A stretch of DNA of 64,000 bases from assembly GCA_004352715.1 (NCBI GenBank), contig SCFE01000109.1:1275679-1339678 (forward strand), written 5' to 3'. Within the stretch, counting starts at the first letter, position 1, and every line of letters starts with the position of its first letter. A model generated the notes under the pieces. The model was not told where the DNA came from and searched no databases. It worked only from the letters and a program-made list of their open reading frames with translations. The translations under genes and the position numbers were made by a program. The DNA is from Hofstenia miamia (Eukaryota; Xenacoelomorpha; Acoela). Positions 11,885 to 23,185 of this stretch are shown piece after piece.

Positions 11885-13748
11885 TATTATTATTTCATTT
11901 CTTCTCAAAGCTTCATGCTGGTATCCCTTTCAGCTCGGGGAACTCACCAGTTCCTAGGGAGTCTGAGAGCTTTCCTCAGGACTCTAGCTGTTCCTAACAA
12001 TGCTGCCTTCTGTGCTACAGCTCCTCCCACTTTGGTACTCCCAACTCCTCCAAGTATCTCTTATGCTTCTTACTCAATGCTTCTAGTGCTAGTAGAACTA
12101 TCCGGGAGTTCTTCAACATTCTTTAACTTAAACAGCCTTTCTATTTCTTCTGCCAACTCCCTGCACTTGTCTATCTTCTCTTTCTCATTGCTTTCAACAT
12201 TTGTGTCCTTTGTTACTGCTATGTCTATCACTATTCCCAATCTTCTCTTTTTCTACCACTACAATTTTTGGTCTCCATGCTTATATTTCCTTGCTTGTCT
12301 GGATATTGAAGTCCCACAGTATCTTAACCTTATCATTCTCTATGACTCCTTGAGGCTTGTGCTCATACCACTTGTCTCCTACTTCTAACCCATGCTGCCT
12401 GATTAAGCTTTAATGTACCATTCGCCCCACCTTGTCATGCCTGAACTTATACTCATTCTGCGTCAACTTCTCACACCCTGCTATCAGATGATCTACTGTT
12501 TCCGCCTTTTTTACATAGCCTACATTTATCACTTACTTCTACTCTTCTGTCTATATGCTTCTTCACCCAGTTTTTTCTTATTGCTTGCTCCTGTNNNNNN
12601 NNNNNNNNNNNNNNNNNNNNNNNNNNNNNNNNNNNNNNNNNNNNNNNNNNNNNNNNNNNNNNNNNNNNNNNNNNNNNNNNNNNNNNNNNNNNNNNNNNNN
12701 NNNNNNNNNNNNNNNNNNNNNNNNNNNNNNNNNNNNNNNNNNNNNNNNNNNNNNNNNNNNNNNNNNNNNNNNNNNNNNNNNNNNNNNNNNNNNNNNNNNN
12801 NNNNNNNNNNNNNNNNNNNNNNNNNNNNNNNNNNNNNNNNNNNNNNNNNNNNNNNNNNNNNNNNNNNNNNNNNNNNNNNNNNNNNNNNNNNNNNNNNNNN
12901 NNNNNNNNNNNNNNNNNNNNNNNNNNNNNNNNNNNNNNNNNNNNNNNNNNNNNNNNNNNNNNNNNNNNNNNNNNNNNNNNNNNNNNNNNNNNNNNNNNNN
13001 NNNNNNNNNNNNNNNNNNNNNNNNNNNNNNNNNNNNNNNNNNNNNNNNNNNNNNNNNNNNNNNNNNNNNNNNNNNNNNNNNNNNNNNNNNNNNNNNNNNN
13101 NNNNNNNNNNNNNNNNNNNNNNNNNNNNNNNNNNNNNNNNNNNNNNNNNNNNNNNNNNNNNNNNNNNNNNNNNNNNNNNNNNNNNNNNNNNNNNNNNNNN
13201 NNNNNNNNNNNNNNNNNNNNNNNNNNNNNNNNNNNNNNNNNNNNNNNNNNNNNNNNNNNNNNNNNNNNNNNNNNNNNNNNNNNNNNNNNNNNNNNNNNNN
13301 NNNNNNNNNNNNNNNNNNNNNNNNNNNNNNNNNNNNNNNNNNNNNNNNNNNNNNNNNNNNNNNNNNNNNNNNNNNNNNNNNNNNNNNNNNNNNNNNNNNN
13401 NNNNNNNNNNNNNNNNNNNNNNNNNNNNNNNNNNNNNNNNNNNNNNNNNNNNNNNNNNNNNNNNNNNNNNNNNNNNNNNNNNNNNNNNNNNNNNNNNNNN
13501 NNNNNNNNNNNNNNNNNNNNNNNNNNNNNNNNNNNNNNNNNNNNNNNNNNNNNNNNNNNNNNNNNNNNNNNNNNNNNNNNNNNNNNNNNNNNNNACACTC
13601 CTAGCATCTATCCTCTCCAACACTTTATTAACCTTTGCTGTCTCTACTGCTAGCTTGCTTTCTTAACTCCCCTTGGAACTGGCAACCTAGTTCTCTCACC
13701 TATTTCTTCCTTCATCTTTTCATTGAAGTTGGCCACTAGGGCCCATAA
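11885..13748 (-). mobile_element. RLE-type non-LTR retrotransposon, copy A (interrupted by the gap)
   Basis: The minus strand holds the 3' half of an element (12594 down to 11885) and a 5' piece (13740 down to 13595), with 1000 N between. The 3' part encodes the CCHC knuckle region and the restriction-like endonuclease, as in copy B, but with about 10% differences over 11915-12355. The 5' piece reads FNEKMKEEIGERTRLPVPRG, upstream of the RT region. The 3' end runs into an AT-rich AATAATAATATT tail. From about 12360 to 12594 it is identical to copy B, including the same frameshift and stop. The element is dead: stops and shifts are visible on both sides of the gap. Confidence 0.75.
12595..13594. 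other. Assembly gap (1000 N)
   Basis: Exactly 1000 N, so the length is probably a placeholder. It lies inside copy A of the RLE-type retrotransposon. Confidence 0.99.
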
Positions 13749-13784
13749 TAATAATAAATATTATTATTATTATTATTATTCTTG
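13749..13784. repeat. (TAA/TTA)n microsatellite at the element junction
   Basis: Several ATA units are followed by about eight ATT units. On the minus strand this lies at the 3' end of copy B and directly before the 5' piece of copy A. It is either the element's microsatellite tail or its target. Confidence 0.9.
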
Positions 13785-13827
13785 CATCTCACAGCTTCAT
13801 GCTGGTATCCCTCTCAGCTCGGGGAAC

Positions 13828-14290
13828 TCACCAGTTCCCAGGGAGTCTGAGAGCTTTCCTCAGGACTCTAGCTGTTCCTAACAATGCTGCCTTCTGTGCT
13901 ACAGCTCCTCCCCACTTTGGTACTCCCAACTCCTCCAAGTATCTCTTATGCTTCTTACTCACTGCTCCTAGTGCTCCTACTACTACCGGGACTACTTCAA
14001 CCTTCTTTAACTTCCACAGCCTTTCTATTTCCTCTGCCAACTCTCTGTACTTGTCTATCTTCTCTTTCTCCTTGCTTTCTACATTTTTGTCCTTTGGTAC
14101 TGCTATGTCTATCACTGTTCCTAATCTTTTCTCTTTGTCTACCACTACTATGTCTGGCCTCCATGCTTCTATCACTTTGCTCATCTGTATGTTGAAGTCC
14201 CACAGTATCTTAACCTTCTCATTTTCTATGACGCCCTGTGGCTTGTGCTCATACCACTTGTCTCCTACTTCTAACCCATGCTGCCTGATT
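13828..14290 (-). pseudogene. Restriction-like endonuclease segment of copy B
   Basis: The minus-strand frame reads DKWYEHKPQGVIENEK upstream, then AWRPDIVVVDKEK and GTVIDIAVPKD followed by KEKEKIDKYREL. This is the PD...D-x-K-type layout of the restriction-like endonuclease in R2/R4-type retrotransposons, which nicks the target for target-primed reverse transcription. The C-terminus has VVPVVVGALGAVSK and ends at LRLPGNW, close to the normal end of the family. The frame is intact from about 14289 to 13828. The protein is lost because upstream segments are broken. Confidence 0.75.
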
Positions 14291-14356
14291 AAGCTTTAAT
14301 GTACCATTCGCCCCACCTTGTCATGCCTGAACTTATACTCATTCTGCGTCAACTTC

Positions 14357-14932
14357 TCACACCCTGCTATCAGATGATCTACTGTTTCCGCCTTTTTTAC
14401 ATAGCCTACATTTATCACTTACTTCTACTCTTCTGTCTATATGCTTCTTCACCCAGTTTTTTCTTATTGCTTGCTCCTGTGCTGCCATTGTCACTGCTTC
14501 TGTTTCTCTTTTTAGTCCTGCTTTCTTTAACCACTTGTTACTTTCTTCTCTGTCACATTTTTCTGTGTTCCTCCAGTATTCTCCATGCATTGCTTTCTGC
14601 CCATACCTTGTTTGACTCTGGGAATCCATCCTACTCTGGTATGCATTCTTTCCTTTAGTCTCAGTTCTTATCTTTTTTAACGACTTAGTGACCTCCAGTA
14701 GTGACCCTCTAGGTTGTGCTTCTTTTAGCCCTAGTGCTTCTGCTTCTACAGTTTCCTCAACACTTAGCAGTCCTTTCCCTCCTTTATGCCTTGCCATGTA
14801 CAAACTATCAACATCTCCATTTAAGTTGAATGCCTTCTCTGCTGCAAGTATCTTCCTTGTCTCCCTGTCTATCTCCCTAAGTTCATTCTTGTTCCACCTA
14901 ACTATTCCTGCCGAATATCTGGTATCGCCCAA
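14357..14932 (-). pseudogene. Linker to CCHC segment of copy B
   Basis: The frame starts with TRYSAGIVRWNKNELREID and contains DSLYMARHKGGKGLLSVEE, a block conserved after the thumb in RLE-type elements. Then come a Trp/Lys-rich region and CRLCKKGG, the first half of a CCHC knuckle. A one-base slip in an A/G run shifts the frame. The other half (ETVDHLIAGCEK, giving the His and last Cys) is read in the next frame. A TAA stop near 14296 follows. The same slip and stop are present in copy A at the equivalent positions. Confidence 0.75.
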
Positions 14933-15318
14933 TTATTTATTGCATTTATACTATTCTGCTCATTCAATGCTGACTTCTGTATTACCTTTCTTAGTCTCCT
15001 CTTGTATTCTTTTGTTAGCCTCATCTTCATTTCCTCATGATCTGTTCTGTCCCTCTCTATCACACCTAAGTACTTGTATCCCTCTTTGACTTCCTCAATC
15101 TTATCCCCACTGCTCGCCCTTAAACCATTTCCATCCATACACTTACCTCTAGCCATTGTCCCTGCCGCACACTTTCCTATTCCAAATACTAAACCTGAAT
15201 CTCTCTTTGCCTTCTCCAATGTTTCCACTTGCTTCTGCAACATTTTCCTTGAACTATCATACATCTTCAGGTCATCCATATACCACAGGTGACTCACTGC
15301 TCTGCCATTCTTCTCCAA
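14902..15318 (-). pseudogene. RT catalytic and thumb segment of copy B
   Basis: The open frame carries SHLWYMDDLKMYDSS, the RT catalytic block with both aspartates. GYKYLGVIERD (thumb) and a basic region RLTKEYKRRLRKVIQ follow. It ends NNWAIPDIRQE, then a stop. The next segment (14932-14357) continues the protein in another frame with TRYSAGIVRW, so a small indel near 14910-14930 separates them. The N-terminal RT motifs (fingers) are missing because the copy is 5'-truncated. The YMDD variant rather than YADD is typical of several RLE-type elements. Non-functional as it stands. Confidence 0.8.
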
Positions 15319-15561
15319 CTTATACCCTATGCCTGTCTCCTTTAACTTTTCTGTGATAGGAATTAAGCTAAATACAACAGTAGTGATGCTAAGCTGTCTT
15401 TCTTGAATATGCTGGAATATACTTAGATTTCAGAAAAGAGGCAGCCTAATGTGCATGGTAAGCACAACTACCCTGAAATAATTGGTTACCTGAATATAAA
15501 TTGGGTGACAGTGCCAGGTCTCGAATTAAAATTGAAAAAGTAAGGGCAGACAATTCTCTAT

Positions 15562-15667
15562 CTTGTGGTGCTCACAGATTTTACATATCTTCATTTGTTT
15601 GTGAGTTATAAACGCTTAAAAATTATCTGTAGAAACCATCACAGATTTTGAAAAATTCCTAATAGAA
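15562..15667 (+). repeat. Dispersed repeat, copy 2
   Basis: The core GTGAGTTATAAACGCTTAAA is followed by GAAACCATCACAGATTTT and AAAAATTCCTAATAGAA. It matches 4999-5090 (same strand) and 52004-52090 (opposite strand). Confidence 0.6.
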
Positions 15668-16910
15668 CTAGAGGTAAGTAATTCTGCTCTACTTCAATTG
15701 TTAACAACTGCCACATCAAACTGTTCTTTTCCTAATGTACAAAGCATTCCATCCACAGACGGAGCATTACTACAGAAGTTTGTTCCCTGCATGATTCACA
15801 GTATCAACTGCGCTAGTTATGTTACCTAGCTTATTACATGAGTTTATTGAATTTTTTTGCCTATAGATTGTGTACAAGTGCCATTCTCTTGCATTTATTT
15901 TGTATTTTGCAAATACGTTGGAATTTATGTTTTCTCTATAATTGAAACTTTATGTGCAAAAGTATTAACTTTTGAGTTTCAAAAAACGTTTTCATTATAA
16001 TATATAACTGTAATAGGAGTAAATGTCAAGGAGAGAAATGACCAACTGTCTGTAAAGGGCGTTAATACCATATAAATAGATTATTTAGTCCTCAAAACAA
16101 TGCAATCATAGTAGGAATCTTCTAATTTGTATAGTTAAATATTAGACTTTAGCAGTATATAGTTACTGTACTATCACCAAATCACCAGTGGTATATATTT
16201 TTGGAAATACCATACAATTACCCCGGCATAAATTTTAGTATAGTATTCAGAGAAAATACAAACATGCTATTGGTGAAAATGAAATTTTCCAGTCGAAGAA
16301 AATTTACAGTTAAAGCTACCTAACACTGGTATGGAGAGGCTCAATCGAAATAAATAAAAACGGGAACTTACCAAGATTAAAGAAATTTAACTCAACTAGC
16401 GCATCTAAAGCACAATCTCAATCTTTTGCAATTTTGCAGTCATCATTTTTTGATGAAAACACGTTTCAGCAAGCTCCTGTGAAATACTGTATACCGCACC
16501 ATTACCGGCACTATACAGTTCATAATGTACCATTACCATACCATTAGTAGAAATATCTAAGATAAAGAAACTTTCTGAAACGGTTTCTTAACAACATGAA
16601 TTCCAAATTAAGAATCAACCAATATTGTTCATTAGAAAATTTTTGGATCTTGTCAAAATTTATTTTGTTGCTCTCCGATTGTGTACAGTAAAGAATAATT
16701 TCAAGGTTTTTAAAAAACTTATTCTAAATTTCTAAAATAATGGACCTGTATTTATAAAACTTGATTAATAATAAATGTCGTACAAATAAAATCACTAAAT
16801 AAAATTTCTACTATCAAATTTGACACCGCTACTTTTTATGGTCAGAAAAAGGGTCTTTACATTTGCACTCTTCTACCTGAGTGAGGCTAACAAGAATGCA
16901 TTCAGTTACA

Positions 16911-16954
<44 letters not shown>
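16911..16954. repeat. (TA)n microsatellite
   Basis: TA dinucleotide tract with one interruption (TACATA). Confidence 0.95.
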
Positions 16955-16958
<4 letters not shown>

Positions 16959-17727
16959 GTATATATTTCCTAGGCAAATAAAAAACTGATACTCAACCTT
17001 ATTTTTAGTGCAATACATAAAATAATCACAAAATTGTCTACATTTTTTCTAGCAAAAATCAAGAATATTTTGTATTAACTCACATTATGTTTGTTTCACT
17101 TTAATATATTAATCAGAGTTGTTGTTTGTGAAGATAAACTAAAAAAATTTCCTTGGATATAGACGATGAATGATGTATGAAATATAAATAAAAACTGCAT
17201 TTGGTATCCTATTTCATCGCAATCTGGCATAATGATGGTGAAATTCAATAAATTTGTAAGAATTTATTAGAATCCATTCCCTAGAGTGCTAGAACTTCGA
17301 TAACACTAAATTTTAGTTGCTCTATTTGTTTTTATTTGGTCTAAGAACATATTATTTTGTCAAAAAAATAAAATGTAAAGACTAAGTTTCTACTGTGATT
17401 TTACTAGAAAATAAATAAAATGAATGTTGCAAACATTTTGCTCGCATGTATATACAATTCACGATTAGAAATTACTTCCGAAATAAGCATATAAAAATGA
17501 TTCCAAACATTTTTTAGTAAGCTATCAAGTGAAAAATTCAAATTGACATTTCACTATGCTTAGGAGATAAGCACATAACACAAATAATTCTAAGTTTTTT
17601 CTTGTAAGCTATGACGTGAAAAATATTAATTGAGATTTGACTTTACTTATATATATGAACATATAAAACATCTTCAACAACAAAGATCTTATCCCTAACA
17701 AACTAGTTTCTTTTGTAATAGTAGTAG

Positions 17728-18123
17728 AAATAGGCCGGGGTTGATATCAAGATGTTCTTGATTGATATATGGAGCCCCCTCAAAATTATCGTTTTAAACT
17801 TAATTTTTTAACATTTTCTTATTGATTTTAATATGAAAAAGGGCGTTTTTTTAGAAATTCTTGATCTTGCAGCCGCTTGCAGCAAAAACTGCATCCACTC
17901 TAATTTCCAGAATTTACCTTATAGTTTTACAAAGTATTTCATATGGATACTACATTTAGTACTAAGAAAAAAATAGCGAAATTCTGGAAATAGAGTAGCC
18001 GCAGTTTTTGATGCAAGGGGTGCAAAATCAAGAATTTTAAAAAAACGCAATTTTTCATATTAAAATCAATAAAAAATGTTAAAAATTTTGAGGAGGCTCC
18101 ATATATTAATCCGGGCTTATTTA
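17728..18123. mobile_element. Hairpin MITE-like element, about 396 bp
   Basis: The left half (17728-17920) and right half (17975-18123) are imperfect reverse complements over nearly their whole length. For example GATTTTAATATGAAAAA and CAAAAACTGC on the left recur inverted on the right, with a loop of about 55 bases between. The outer ends, AAATAGGCCGGGGTT and the complement of AATCCGGGCTTATTT, form imperfect terminal repeats. The left arm carries an extra segment of roughly 20 bases near 17741-17765. There is no coding capacity. It resembles a non-autonomous foldback DNA transposon. Superfamily unknown. Confidence 0.65.
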
Positions 18124-18358
18124 TACTATTTGTAATTTACCAAATTGAATGTGTTAATTGTAATAAATAAACTAAGGGAAAGATGGGAAAAATAATGAGG
18201 GAACACATAAGAGGATATTAAAAAATTTACATACCCGTGAAATTAAGGGTAAATATCTTAAGATATTACTAAGACCAATACATCATAAAATTAGTTCACA
18301 AACTACTAAATTGAAAACAAAAGATGGCATAAATTAGTCTAGATTTATAGTGCATGCA

Positions 18359-18383
18359 ATATATATATATATATATATATATA
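18359..18383. repeat. (TA)n microsatellite
   Basis: TA dinucleotide tract. Confidence 0.95.
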
Positions 18384-18525
18384 CTTTCATACTAAGTTAA
18401 TGATTGTAAATTTTTTACCGTATTTGTCATACTGACGATGATTTCTCTCAAATTAAACACGTTTAAGTTTTTAACTTGTGTTAGATTATTCCAAATATCT
18501 CAAAGCTCAGCATTTATACTACATT

Positions 18526-18528
<3 letters not shown>

Positions 18529-18557
<29 letters not shown>
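18529..18557. repeat. (TA)n microsatellite
   Basis: TA dinucleotide tract. Confidence 0.95.
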
Positions 18558-18559
<2 letters not shown>

Positions 18560-18660
18560 CTTCTTACCTTTTGATCTGTGGAATGCGTGAATCTAAATTT
18601 TCAGAAGTGTAATTACCATATTTGAATAAAACATTGCAATTCTACTTAGTAAATGTACCA

Positions 18661-18844
18661 TTAAAATATAAAATCCATACAATAGAGCGTTCTGTTGGTA
18701 TTTCGTTTTCTGTAGCTTGGTAATAAGCCTGGTTGCCATTCTCCGAAATTGAATTTGCCAGAGTACATCAGCGTAGCTATCATTGTTGTTTCGTTCTTTA
18801 CTAATACCCACTCTGACCAATCGCCTTTAGCTGTTGTTTTTTTG
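18661..18844 (-). CDS. Candidate exon 2 of a secreted PAN-like protein gene
   Basis: On the minus strand an AG acceptor (TTCAAAATTTAG, ending at 18845) is followed by one base and then a 60-codon open frame ending with TAA at 18661-18663. The single leading base fits the phase left by the exon at 21308-21705 (AG plus C gives Ser). The peptide has GDWSEWVLV near its start and SGKFNFGEWQPGLLPSY in the middle. The latter faintly resembles the G-x-W-x-PG pattern of DM9/DUF3421 repeats, but this is too short to assert. The join across about 2.5 kb of intron is inference. A different frame over the same bases is also open, so the call needs transcript support. Confidence 0.4.
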
Positions 18845-18883
18845 CTAAATTTTGAAGTGTTTAACTATCCCTCTCAAAATTAG

Positions 18884-20248
18884 TATTTTATAAGTGTGGT
18901 TGATCATGTTGAGCTTTGACATCAGATTGAAACTAGCTAGGAGCCAATAACAACTACTACACATCAAGCACAATTAAAATCAAACGCATTAAATAATCAT
19001 GTACATGTATAGAAATTGTCTTAATAAACTAAATAATATGCGATTGTACTCATTTTTATAGCATGATGCATGCACTTTACGTTATAAAACATTTTGAAAT
19101 AAAAAAATACTGTTTGACTGGAAATGTTGGAAAAATGAGGCAGCATTTTTTCATATTAAATGACTTCTTTTAAATTAAAAAATAACTATTAAAACTAATT
19201 TTAAGAATATATTCATGCTATTTAGGTGGGAGTACATACTTGATTATTATGAAAAATTGATGTGGACTAAACGACCTAACTGAAATTTACTTAAATTTTC
19301 GCAAAGTTTTAGTTCGACTTTTTCTCCAAAAAAAATTGGGACAATTTTCGAATGTAGAGTGAGTTATCTATTAATTCATATTCGAAATTACTTTTGCAAA
19401 GAAGGAAGACAGTGAAATAGCCATAAAAATTTACAGGGAATAGTTTCAGAGAATAGTTTGGTATTTTGAGTAAGATGCAAATGAATAGTGATTTCAATAA
19501 TAACAACAATTATATCCTGTCATAAAGTGCTACTCACTCGAAATTATAATTGAAATGTTACATTTCTGAATTTTTTCAAGACTATTGTTTTAGAGGCTTG
19601 AATTTCGGTAGAGGTTTTCTGGAAAAGTGCTCCGGAAAGCATAGAATGTACTTGGTTGAAAGTTTTTCAGTCTTTCCCTTGCCTTTCTATTCAGCTACAT
19701 ACTCATTTCTTTCCTTGGTCTTAAGGCAACAATTTGCCGTGATTCATCACCATTTATTATATTAGCGTAAATAAAAACGGTGTAATGGAAACGGTTTGTC
19801 AGCATGGCCTTAAGCTTTCTAAAAAAATATTATGCGTAATAGTATTAGGAATTTTAATAAAAAAAGTTTCAATCAGGATTGCACGGTTTTAAGCAAATGC
19901 TTTAAGCACGAAAGAATAAAATATTTTATGTTCATTATTTCAGGTAGCTGCTATGGATGAAAGGAAAGTCTAAAGCCTGGCAAACTTTCTTTCTTTCAAG
20001 GAATATTATTCCAATGAAGGAAATGTGTAAGTAAATATACATGTACTGATTCTTTGTAACACAATATTCGCATTCAATTTGCGTTTAGATTTTTTTAAAC
20101 ATATATTGAGGAAGATTTTGCACACTGAAATTTTTCAAAGCCATCAAGTTGGACTTTTTGCAGTTCTAAAAAATATTTAGAAAAAATTTGTATATAAAAT
20201 GTAGTTATATTTAAATAATGCTACCAGGGTTCTCTATAGATATTATTA

Positions 20249-20299
<51 letters not shown>

Positions 20300-21240
20300 T
20301 AAATTATATATTCATAAATTATATATATTTATATTTTTATATATCATTATATCTATGGTTATTGTTACACCACATGTACATTTTATTTTCTTCTTGACCA
20401 TTTCAATATTATACAATCCTTTACATGCAAGCTAAAAGAATAAACTTTATACAAAATGATTTTTTAGATGAAAATCAAAATATGTTTTACATATTTTCAC
20501 TTAAATCATGCTATAAAGGCCCAATGCTATTTAAGCCAAATACTAAATTAGTGCAACATTAAAGGGGCCGCAGTTGAACGAATTCTAAATCAATTTATTT
20601 GTTAAAAACATTGAGCTTGAGAAGTTCGTAGCAGTTTTTTAATTGGTATGTACTTTTATATATGAGGAGGAATATTTATGTTCAATTACTTCAAAATATA
20701 AAAATTTGTATTCTCTTCAAACATTGAGAGTTGGATATATTTTCTTCAGATTGTCTTGTGGTGCTGGGCCCCATGGGCTCCTAAAGACGCGACGCCACTT
20801 ATATATATATATATATATTTATTTTTCGTTTTTGTTATTACGTAATGACATTTAATGGTATTGATTGCAAATCAAATAGGAAAGGACGAAAAGTTTGATT
20901 CGGGATGAGCATAGCTTTTTCAAATTTACGAAAAAAATATTGGAGTTTCAAATTTCTAATAATTGCTTTTTCCGCCTGCAAACTATATGAAAAATTCATT
21001 CATTCGATTTATCCAAAATTAGCTAATAACATTAAAAATGTCAATAAGCTCAGAAAGTTTGCTAATTATAACTATTAAATAGTTTGTTTAAATTTTCAAA
21101 GAAGAAGAACTTACACCTTAAAACTTTATTCTGTAATTCCAATATGCAATGATATATTGTAAAATGTCTTAGATACCAATATGGGCACTTACGATACTTT
21201 GAAGATTTGAATATTTTCTCAATCTGGATAAAATCCGCAA
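18884..21240. other. Non-coding stretch, partly probable intron
   Basis: No gene recognised. TA tracts lie at 20255-20296 and 20800-20818. If the two-exon minus-strand gene is real, most of this is its intron. Confidence 0.45.
20255..20296. repeat. (TA)n microsatellite
   Basis: About 20 TA units. Confidence 0.95.
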
Positions 21241-21307
21241 TCCAGAATTTTAAGATTTTAAGAATTTTCCAGTAACCTTAGGCATAAATATAAAATGCAA
21301 TAAGTAC

Positions 21308-21705
21308 CTGTTAATAGCAATGCATTCAGATGTCATTTCAGATTTTATTTCTTCTCCTTGATGCATGCACAAGGGCTGCGTGGTTCGATTCATGCCATAG
21401 TATGATGTAGAATTCGAAGCTCTTACAAACACCTCTGGATTGGTGAAACGATCCACATCATAAGTAGAGCATAGTGATTCCGGTTTTTTGAAGGCAATCG
21501 AAAGACAACTTATAGTTTTCATACAAAGCGCCATGCAAACTGATGGTGATTTGACTTTCGCAGTAGTTTCCATCGTTAGTGTGTTCATCTCCATCCCATG
21601 ATGATAGTCATCAAAAATCAGGAAATGAACTGCATACCTTTGTATAAGAATGGAATTTATTACAAAGCATGATCCAATAAACAGGTAGATTTTCAAATGA
21701 ATCAT
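21308..21705 (-). CDS. Candidate exon 1: signal peptide plus PAN/apple-like domain
   Basis: The minus-strand frame opens with a true ATG at 21705. It begins with a hydrophobic leader (MIHLKIYLFIGSCFVINSI) that looks like a signal peptide, so the product is probably secreted. From about residue 52 it reads SPSVCMALCMKTISCLSIAF, then KPESLCSTYDV. This Cys-x3-Cys-x5-Cys spacing, with the later Cys, is the core of PAN/apple-like domains, which bind proteins or carbohydrates outside the cell. N-glycosylation sites (NST, NRT) follow. The exon ends at CAG, with GTACTTA beginning at 21307, a good splice donor. The open frame continues into the intron by chance to 21250. A plausible second exon lies at 18844-18661. 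Confidence 0.6.
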
Positions 21706-22809
21706 TCTTTGGATTCTAAAAAATTAACATTCATAACCTTTACTTCGAACAGATATAAACAACATAAATTTGTAAAATAATACTTGAAGGTGTATATACC
21801 ATTAATATTAAAAAAATTTCAACTTCAATTTAGGCTGGAGTATAAAGAAAACGATTGAAAATGTAATTACACGCGAGCTTTATTTTTGATAAGATAAGAA
21901 CATAGGCGTCTATATTCCAGAGGCAAAACTGGTTTGGCAATGGTCGGAAATTTACCTGCCTGCAGTCGCTTGGAAATGTCAAGAAAGTCCGTTTATTAGC
22001 CAAAATTATAAAACAGGGAATATTATAAAGAGGGAATATTTTGCTTAGTAGGTAAGGAATTCCTATGAAAATCTAAAATTCGAAAAAATTTTATTGTTTC
22101 AGAAATCTTAAGTATTGCAGTTAGAAGAATAATTCAATTTTCTTTCTAGAACCTCTCAGAAATTTTACTGTAATTGAATTGGTCGGCTTTTTGATAGAGC
22201 AATGTTACTCTAGTTTTTACGGAACTTACTAATCATATTAACAAAAGGTTTTTATAATAAAGTGTAATCTATGGGATTTACACTTGGAAAATGTACTAAC
22301 TTGAACCTTTGTATGTTTCCAATAGTGAAAGGGACACAAAGAATATATTTGAAAGATTTCCGGATGCAAAGACATTTAAATGCAAATGAGAAGTTTGACA
22401 CATCTACAATTAGGAGTAATTATGCTTGGCTTTAGTAGAAAATTTTTTAAGTATATTTATTTGTGTACTTACATATTTTTGATTTGATGCTAAGTAAGGT
22501 CAAATGCCACAGCAATGCAAACCATAATAAATGATAATCCTACTTTGTTTATTTTACTGATCATACAAAAATAATCTCACTAGGCAATTTAAACGTTCAC
22601 AATTTAAATTTACTGAAAAATGAAAAACTGAATAAAGTTATCCAAAGAATTAATACATAGAATATATCAAATTTTGTTTGTTAGAACTATAGTTATAATA
22701 GTTGAAATTTGAGTTATGCATTATCAGTTCTTTGCATCATCATATGTAGTTTTTAGACGTAAACAGCTTTTATATAAACAGATAAATATATATATATATA
22801 TATATTTAT

Positions 22810-22931
22810 TTATGTTTATATTTGTATAATAGACATGTATATGATAAATATACAATGCCAATAAAATTTCCAGGCCAAGCCACCCGGAATTAGCTGTTGC
22901 TGGCCAACGACCGGCCCAATATTAAAATTTC
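22810..22931 (+). repeat. 122-bp repeat, copy 1, ending at the gap
   Basis: It is repeated at 22971-23092 with an offset of 161 and no visible difference. Copy 1 ends exactly at the 19-N gap, and both copies are preceded by TA tracts. This is probably one sequence assembled twice across a TA tract. Confidence 0.85.
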
Positions 22932-22970
22932 NNNNNNNNNNNNNNNNNNNATATATATATATATATATAT

Positions 22971-23092
22971 TTATGTTTATATTTGTATAATAGACATGTA
23001 TATGATAAATATACAATGCCAATAAAATTTCCAGGCCAAGCCACCCGGAATTAGCTGTTGCTGGCCAACGACCGGCCCAATATTAAAATTTC
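22971..23092 (+). repeat. 122-bp repeat, copy 2
   Basis: Second copy of 22810-22931. It continues into unique sequence. Confidence 0.85.
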
Positions 23093-23160
23093 CTGCCTAT
23101 TCCAAAGGTGCTACCCTTCATTCAACTAAAAAATAATATACTAGAAACATGAATTTGATT

Positions 23161-23185
23161 TATATATATATATATATATATATAT
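23161..23185. repeat. (TA)n microsatellite
   Basis: TA dinucleotide tract. Confidence 0.95.

Larger units (their letters stand above)
13785..15360 (-). mobile_element. RLE-type non-LTR retrotransposon (R4/Dong-like), copy B, 5'-truncated
   Basis: This minus-strand element begins abruptly inside the RT domain (near 15360) and ends at an (AAT)n tail. Reading order is RT palm with YMDD, thumb, CCHC zinc knuckle, then a PD-(D/E)XK-like restriction-like endonuclease. That order and the absence of an APE endonuclease place it with the R2/R4/NeSL group. The trinucleotide tail recalls Dong, which is known to sit in TAA repeats. The (AAT)n tail, 5' truncation and minus-strand reading order are seen directly. 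The clade is my inference. Confidence 0.75.
15361..17727. other. Non-coding stretch with a dispersed repeat and a TA tract
   Basis: No gene recognised. It contains the dispersed repeat copy at 15562-15667 and a long TA tract at 16911-16954. Confidence 0.5.

Noticed and set aside
12413-13666. Very long open frames across 12.4-13.7 kb
   Set aside because: They are open only because the 1000 N are unreadable. The real coding sense there is the minus-strand retrotransposon.
13799-15356. Long plus-strand frames rich in Ser, Leu, Pro and Thr
   Set aside because: They are complementary shadows of the RLE retrotransposon on the minus strand, which carries YMDD and endonuclease motifs.
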